Source: an uncultured candidate division Zixibacteria bacterium
Lineage (GTDB): Bacteria; Zixibacteria; MSB-5A5; GN15; PGXB01
Length of the DNA stretch: 41,172 nt
Reading direction: 5' to 3'
Assembly (NCBI GenBank): GCA_937867135.1
Contig: CALMKK010000313.1
Coordinates: 1 to 41,172 of the forward strand
Positions 35,898 to 41,172 of this stretch are shown piece by piece. Below the pieces are notes generated by a model that saw only the letters and a program-made list of their open reading frames with translations, searched no databases and had not been told where the DNA came from. The position numbers and the translations under genes were made by a program. The stretch's first letter is position 1. The number at the start of each line of letters is the position of its first letter.

Positions 35898-36857
35898 TCA
35901 GACCAGTTTTGATTTGAGTATATCGTGGAGATGAATTATCCCGATCGGCTGATATTCGCGGTTAACCACCGGCAACACCATAATGGAATGTCTCTCCATC
36001 ATGGCCAGCGCTTCGTCAAGCAAGGCGCCCCGCCGGATAGTTTTGGGATCGGGCGTCATGACATCGCCGGTCGCGCGGTTGAAAAAATCATCATCCTTCT
36101 CAACCAGCCGCCGCAGGTCGCCGTCGGTAAAAATGCCGACCAGTTTATTTTTGCCATTTACTACCAGCGCCGTGCCAAGCCTTTTGCCGGTTATTTCAAA
36201 AAGGGTATCTTTGACTTTGGTATCGACCGTGACCACCGGTATTTCGGAATTAATATGCATCAATTCCTCGACCTTCATCAAAAGCCGTCGTCCCAGCGAC
36301 CCTCCCGGATGCAAATAGGCAAAATCCTCAGGCGAAAATTTCTTTTCTTTAAGCAAAGCGATGGCCAGGGCATCGCCCATCACCAGGGCCGCCGTGGCCG
36401 ATGAAGTCGGCACCAGATTATTGGGGCAGGCCTCGGACCGGACCGAGCAGTCGAGGATAATATCGCATTTGGCCGAGAGGGGCGAATCGGATTGTCCCGT
36501 CAATAAAATTATTTTCACTCCCAGACGCTTTATGGCCGGCAATATCTGGTAGAGTTCTTCGGTGGCTCCCGATTTGGAAATAGCGATCAGAATATCATCG
36601 GAACGTACCAGGCCGAGGTCGCCATGAACCCCTTCGGCAGGGTGAAGGAAAAAGGCGGCAATTCCGATTGATGTAAAGGTCGCGGCAACTTTCTTCCCCA
36701 CCAGGCCGGATTTTCCCATGCCGGTGACAATTACACGTCCCTGGCACGCCAGTATCAATTCCACCGCCGCCGTGAAATTCTCATCGAGATGATCGGCCAA
36801 TTCGGCAATCGCCTGGGCTTCCTTTTTTATGACTTCCCGTCCGTTTTCAAGAATCAT
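35898..36857 (-). CDS. kdsD: KpsF/GutQ-family arabinose-5-phosphate isomerase with CBS pair
   Basis: VTGMGKSGLVGKKVAATFTSIGIAAFFLHPAEGVHGDLGLV and CBS repeats. Confidence 0.93.
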   Translation of the reverse strand: MILENGREVIKKEAQAIAELADHLDENFTAAVELILACQGRVIVTGMGKSGLVGKKVAATFTSIGIAAFFLHPAEGVHGDLGLVRSDDILIAISKSGATEELYQILPAIKRLGVKIILLTGQSDSPLSAKCDIILDCSVRSEACPNNLVPTSSATAALVMGDALAIALLKEKKFSPEDFAYLHPGGSLGRRLLMKVEELMHINSEIPVVTVDTKVKDTLFEITGKRLGTALVVNGKNKLVGIFTDGDLRRLVEKDDDFFNRATGDVMTPDPKTIRRGALLDEALAMMERHSIMVLPVVNREYQPIGIIHLHDILKSKLV

Positions 36858-36866
36858 ATTTAGAAC

Positions 36867-37415
36867 CTAAATTAAATACGAGACCGGGTCAAGACCGTTG
36901 CCGTCAAAATAAGCGCGAATTACTTCCCGCACTGCGCCCGCCCCACCTTTGGCTTTCGTGACATAATCGACAACTTCCTTAAGTTCTTGGCTGGCATCAC
37001 CGACTGCAATCGAAAGCCCGACTTCCCGGGCCAGCCCGATATCCAGAATCTCGTTTCCCACAAAGGCCGCGTGAGATGGATCTATTTTCAGCTGGTCCAG
37101 AAGCGGCAGTAATTGCTTCCGTTTGTCTTTCATTTCCTGAAGAACATATTTTATCCCCAGATCTTTCATTCTGGTAGTGGTGGCTTTGGACGGCCGCCCC
37201 GAGACTATGGCAATTTCCAAACCGGAGCGAATCGCCAGCACTATGAAAAAGCCGTCGGAAATATTAAATTTCTTCATCTCAAAACCGTCCGGCCCGAAAT
37301 AAATATGATCATCGGTCAGAACCCCATCGACATCAAGAGCCAATAGTTTTATAGTCTTAAATCTTTCGGCCAGTTCTTTACCGGTTAAATATTTTTTCTT
37401 TTTTATTGGAGACAT
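36867..37415 (-). CDS. kdsC: KDO-8-phosphate phosphatase (KdsC-type HAD)
   Basis: LLALDVDGVLTDDHIYFGPDG, VSGRPSKATTTRMKDLGI, located between kdsA and kdsD. Confidence 0.9.
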   Translation of the reverse strand: MSPIKKKKYLTGKELAERFKTIKLLALDVDGVLTDDHIYFGPDGFEMKKFNISDGFFIVLAIRSGLEIAIVSGRPSKATTTRMKDLGIKYVLQEMKDKRKQLLPLLDQLKIDPSHAAFVGNEILDIGLAREVGLSIAVGDASQELKEVVDYVTKAKGGAGAVREVIRAYFDGNGLDPVSYLI

Positions 37416-37431
37416 TATTCTTTAAGGAAAA

Positions 37432-38223
37432 TTATTTTGATTCGCGGATTTTCAGGATTTCTTGAATCAGCGTTTCCAAATTAGAGAGCGGAAGCATCGC
37501 GCCCGAATCACTCAGTGCTTTGGCCGGCTCCGGATGAGTTTCGACAAAAAGCCCGTCGATGCCCACCGCCACGGCCGCTCTGGCAAATGGAATCACGAAT
37601 TCCGGCTGACCGGTGGAAACATGTCCCCCGCCGCTGGGAAGTTGCAGGGAATGAGTGGCGTCAAAAACAATCGGATAGCCGAATTTCTTCATTATTAATA
37701 AGGACCGGAAATCGACCACCAGGTTGTGATAGCCGAACGATGAGCCTCGTTCGGTCAGCATTACTTTGCCCGATTTGGCCTTGGCCGCAATTTTTTCCAT
37801 ATCTTCCGGCGCCAGGAATTGACCCTTCTTTATATTTATCCACTTGCCGGTCGCGGCGGCCTGACGAACCAGTTCCGTCTGGCGGCAGAGAAAAGCCGGA
37901 ATCTGCAAAATATCGACAACCTGCGCCGCCGGGGGAATTTCGATGGTTTCATGGACGTCGGTCAGAAGCGGCAGATTAAATTTATGCCCCACCTTTTGCA
38001 ATATGGTCAGACCGTACTCAATACCGCGTCCGGCGAAAGAATCGGCCGAAAGGCGGTTGGCCTTGGCATACGATGATTTAAAGATAACCGGAAGGTCATA
38101 CTTTTCGGACAATTCTTTCAGACGATCGGCAACCTTAAAACAGATTTCTTCGGATTCGATAACACATGGCCCGGCAATAAGAAAGAGCGCTTTGCCGTCG
38201 ATTATTTTATCAACATTAATCAT
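37432..38223 (-). CDS. kdsA: 3-deoxy-8-phosphooctulonate synthase
   Basis: LIAGPCVIESEE, FKSSYAKANRLS, FDATHSLQLPSGGG. Confidence 0.95.
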   Translation of the reverse strand: MINVDKIIDGKALFLIAGPCVIESEEICFKVADRLKELSEKYDLPVIFKSSYAKANRLSADSFAGRGIEYGLTILQKVGHKFNLPLLTDVHETIEIPPAAQVVDILQIPAFLCRQTELVRQAAATGKWINIKKGQFLAPEDMEKIAAKAKSGKVMLTERGSSFGYHNLVVDFRSLLIMKKFGYPIVFDATHSLQLPSGGGHVSTGQPEFVIPFARAAVAVGIDGLFVETHPEPAKALSDSGAMLPLSNLETLIQEILKIRESK

Positions 38224-38227
38224 CTTT

Positions 38228-38617
38228 TTAAAACTTCCGAAAATGCCATTTTATTGTGTCACCATCGCCCGTTAAATATTTATCCGCCGCCACCTGGGCG
38301 ATAGAATCATTGACCGAATAGAGCCAGCCGTATTGATAATTTGATTCGATCGAATCGATTCCTTTAATAAACAGCCCCGAAGCCGTCTCTATATAAGCAA
38401 CCTTATGATTTTTTTGAGTGATGTCAAATACTGTTTTTCCCGTCTCTCCGTCCAGAGTGATTACCAGACTATCAGTGGGAGCGGACTGCCCTTTTTTGTC
38501 ATGGAATCGCCGTTCCCCGCATCCGCAGTTCACCAAAAGCGATAACAGCCCAATGACAGCAAAAGACTTTATTCCTTGGTTAATAATCATGGAGTCAAAA
38601 TAAAGGGAGTAAAACAT
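38228..38617 (-). CDS. DUF4430-like hypothetical protein
   Basis: N-terminal hydrophobic/Cys segment; YGWLYSVNDSIAQVAADKYLTGDGDTIKWHFR. Confidence 0.65.
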   Translation of the reverse strand: MFYSLYFDSMIINQGIKSFAVIGLLSLLVNCGCGERRFHDKKGQSAPTDSLVITLDGETGKTVFDITQKNHKVAYIETASGLFIKGIDSIESNYQYGWLYSVNDSIAQVAADKYLTGDGDTIKWHFRKF

Positions 38618-38780
38618 AAAGTCAAAGGGAAGATTAGGACCCGGAATATGACCGCCCTATAAATTTTATGCGTCTGCCCTATTGCCGTCAAATTATAAAA
38701 GCGAAACATCGGGCCTTTTGAATCCGTAAAATGTACTAAAAGACGGATAAAAGCTCCACTTCTTAAAAAAGAGAGTAACT

Positions 38781-39869
38781 ATGTTTAAGAAAATAATCCT
38801 CATCTCATTCAGCGTTGTTTTGGTCGGGGCGGTTTTATTTTTTGCGGTTAACGGCTCCGCCAAGAAGGACGACGGCTTCAATAAAGTCAAAATTGAAAAG
38901 GGCTCAATTATCGAGAAGGCTCTGGCAGTCGGGAAAATTCAACCGGAAAAAGAGATATCGGTAAAATCAAAAATCTCCGGCATAGTCAAAAAAATATATG
39001 TGGATATCGGTGATCAAGTCAAAGAGGGCGATCCCCTTATCGATGTTGCCCCCGACCCGACTCCCATCGAATACGCCGAGGCCAAACGTCAGGTCGAAAT
39101 CGAGGAGGTCGGTTATGACAATTCCGTGCGCGAATTCGACCGCGTAAAAATGCTCAAAGACAAGCAGTTGGTGGCAAATCAGGAATTCGAGTCCAAGAAG
39201 GCCTCTCTGGACGAGAGCCAGCTCCGTCTGAAACTGGCGCGGGAAAAACTGGAATTAATCGAATCGGGCCGCATCGAAATCGCCGACCGTCATGTTGACA
39301 ATACCATCCGCGCCCCCATCAGCGGCATGGTGCTCTCCAAGCTGGTCGAAGAAGGGGACCCGGTCGTGCCATTAACATCGTATCAGGCCGGAACCGAGTT
39401 GATGACTCTAGCCCGAATGGAAAATCTCATATTCAAAGGCACCGTGGATGAAATCGATGTGGGCAAATTGAAAGCCGGGATGGCGGTCGATATAAGCGTA
39501 GGTGCAATTCCCGGTGATACCCTGCACGGCTATTTGGAAAAAATATCGCCCAAGGCCCACAAAGAAGAAGGCTCGACTCTCTTTGATATAGAAATTCTTT
39601 TGAAAGAGGCCGGCCAATCTTTTCTCCGGGCCGGTTACAGTGCCAACGCCGATATTATCATCACCAAAAAAACCGATATTCTTCTGGCTCCCGAACGGTT
39701 GGTCAAAATCGCCGATTCCAATTCCACCGTCGAAATCTATGATTCTCTCGGGGCCATCGTTTCCCGGCCGGTCAAAACCGGTTTGTCCGACGGTATGAAT
39801 ATTGAAATTGTCGAGGGATTGAAAGAGGGCGACCAGATCGTCGAACGTCCACCCAAGGAAATAAAATAA
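38781..39869 (+). CDS. RND/MacA-type periplasmic adaptor (HlyD family)
   Basis: KSKISGIVKKIYVDIGDQVKEGDPLIDV, IRAPISGMVLSKLVEEGDPV. Confidence 0.92.
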   Translation: MFKKIILISFSVVLVGAVLFFAVNGSAKKDDGFNKVKIEKGSIIEKALAVGKIQPEKEISVKSKISGIVKKIYVDIGDQVKEGDPLIDVAPDPTPIEYAEAKRQVEIEEVGYDNSVREFDRVKMLKDKQLVANQEFESKKASLDESQLRLKLAREKLELIESGRIEIADRHVDNTIRAPISGMVLSKLVEEGDPVVPLTSYQAGTELMTLARMENLIFKGTVDEIDVGKLKAGMAVDISVGAIPGDTLHGYLEKISPKAHKEEGSTLFDIEILLKEAGQSFLRAGYSANADIIITKKTDILLAPERLVKIADSNSTVEIYDSLGAIVSRPVKTGLSDGMNIEIVEGLKEGDQIVERPPKEIK

Positions 39870-39881
39870 GAGGTCTGCCCC

Positions 39882-41117
39882 ATGCTCCCGCTTTTATCGG
39901 TTCGTCAATTCCTGCGCGACCTGCGCCAACAGAAACTTCGCACCTTCATGACCATGGGTGGAATTCTCTGGGGGACACTGGCCATTGTGCTCCTCTTTGC
40001 TTTCGGCAAGGGAATTTATTCGGCCCAGATGAAATCGCAAAAGGGACTGGGAGAAAATATCGCCATCGTCTGGCCCGGCATGACAGCCAAAACCTGGCAG
40101 GGTCTGCCGAAGGGTCGAAATATCCAATTCACCGAAGACGATGTATCCATGTTAAAGGCCAAAATTTCAAATATCCAGCGGATTTCCCCCGAATATTCAA
40201 AATGGAATGTCCCGCTTCAATACGGCAAGCAGGTTATCATTCAAAATGTCGTCGGAATCTGGCCGGAATTCGGCGAAATGCGCAATATCATACCTGACCT
40301 CGGCGGCCGTTTTATCGATGCTCTCGATATTGTTCAAAAGAGGCGGGTGGTTTTTATCGGCGACGAATTGAAAAATCAACTCTTTGGCTCCGAAGAAGCG
40401 ATCGGGAAATATATTCTCGTCAACAATGTCCCCTTCCGGGTTATCGGAGTCTTAAAACATAAGGAACAGGACTCCTCTTACAGCGGCCGGGACAGCCGCA
40501 AAGCCTTTATTCCCTCCAGCACATTTCAAGGTATGTACAGCCGCCGCTATCTCAATAATTTTGTCGTTCAACACAATGAAAAAAGCAATATGGGGGCGGT
40601 CAAGAAGGAGATGTATTCTTTATTGGGGGAGAAATATCGGTTCGACCCGAGCGATGAAGATGCGCTGGGCATCTGGGATGTTACGGAGGGATTCAAATTT
40701 CTGACCAACTTTTTCTGGGCCTTTCGCATTTTTTTGATAGGCATCGGGGTCGCCACCCTGATCACCGGCGGCATCGGTGTCTCCAATATCATGAATGTTG
40801 TCCTTGAAGAGCGAACCAAGGAAATCGGAATTAAGATGGCCCTGGGCGCCAAAAAAAGCATGATAATGATGCAATTTATTTTTGAGACTCTGCTGCTCAC
40901 GGCGGTCGGCGGTTTTTTGGGATTTATGATCGGCATGGGAATCGTGAAGATCGTTCCGCTTTTTAAAATGGATGAATTTATCGGGGTGCCGGAAGTCGAT
41001 TTGCTCGGCGCCGGAATTGCCATGGTGGTCCTGGCGATTGTCGGACTGGCCGCCGGATATTTCCCGGCCCGCCGGGCCGCCAATTTGCAGCCGGTGCAAG
41101 CCCTCAAGTTGTTTTAA
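39882..41117 (+). CDS. MacB-like ABC transporter permease (MacB_PCD + FtsX)
   Basis: N-terminal TM/periplasmic domain; GGIGVSNIMNVVLEERTKEIGIKMALGA; C-terminal PARRAANLQPVQAL. Confidence 0.94.
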   Translation: MLPLLSVRQFLRDLRQQKLRTFMTMGGILWGTLAIVLLFAFGKGIYSAQMKSQKGLGENIAIVWPGMTAKTWQGLPKGRNIQFTEDDVSMLKAKISNIQRISPEYSKWNVPLQYGKQVIIQNVVGIWPEFGEMRNIIPDLGGRFIDALDIVQKRRVVFIGDELKNQLFGSEEAIGKYILVNNVPFRVIGVLKHKEQDSSYSGRDSRKAFIPSSTFQGMYSRRYLNNFVVQHNEKSNMGAVKKEMYSLLGEKYRFDPSDEDALGIWDVTEGFKFLTNFFWAFRIFLIGIGVATLITGGIGVSNIMNVVLEERTKEIGIKMALGAKKSMIMMQFIFETLLLTAVGGFLGFMIGMGIVKIVPLFKMDEFIGVPEVDLLGAGIAMVVLAIVGLAAGYFPARRAANLQPVQALKLF

Positions 41118-41121
41118 TATT

Positions 41122-41172
41122 ATGAACTTCAGAATCATATATAACGTCTTCATGCGCGATTTCAGAAAACAG
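41122..41172 (+). CDS. start of a further ORF (MNFRIIYNVFMRDFRKQ...), truncated; possibly a second permease
   Basis: ATG 5 bp after previous gene, open to window end. Confidence 0.4.
   Translation, partial: MNFRIIYNVFMRDFRKQ

Noticed and set aside
36867-37415. KdsC motif IV reads GNEILD instead of GDDxxD
   Set aside because: Asn at this position occurs in KdsC-like phosphatases of other phyla as far as I recall; not enough to claim inactivity
1-41172. Genome-wide recoding of TAG suggested by TAG within RAYT and after rplS
   Set aside because: TAG terminates other intact genes such as the NfnB-like gene (31035-31037), so ordinary code is more likely
1-41172. CRISPR array, tRNA or rRNA genes
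   Set aside because: No regularly spaced direct repeats, no tRNA-like cloverleaf/TTCGA-type T-loop in context, and no rRNA signatures seen by eye; tRNAscan-SE and Infernal would be decisive

Overview
The window looks like a chromosomal segment of an uncultured Gram-negative bacterium. The dockerin-like secreted protein and overall style suggest a Zixibacteria/FCB-type lineage, but that is inference only. Housekeeping blocks: an ffh-rpsP-khpA-rimM-trmD-rplS cluster (minus strand, 105-3780), rpe, rsmB, a PASTA protein, a fused B12-binding radical SAM protein, a DUF4388 cluster, and an LPS/KDO block (kdsA-kdsC-kdsD-acyltransferase-lptC), followed by an efflux adaptor and ABC permease at the right end. 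The most interesting region is a compact plus-strand redox operon (about 20754-31037). It encodes a Cys-rich Zn-ribbon-like protein, a DRTGG protein, a DRTGG-HATPase fusion, a divergent [FeFe]-hydrogenase-like protein with modified H-cluster motifs, NuoE, NuoF, a NuoG/FdhA-like molybdopterin protein with Ser at the usual Cys/Sec position, and NfnA-like and NfnB-like subunits. It is preceded by pntAb-pntB with no pntAa visible, and followed by a convergent flavodiiron protein gene. A second signal is a REPtron-like locus: a Y1/RAYT transposase gene interrupted by one in-frame TAG and flanked by inverted palindromic repeats. Related copies are dispersed in the window and have covarying stems. 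Smaller oddities are an in-frame 51-bp tandem duplication of the L19 C-terminal tail past its stop codon, and a HExxH protein gene split by one in-frame TAA. No tRNA, rRNA or CRISPR was recognised.
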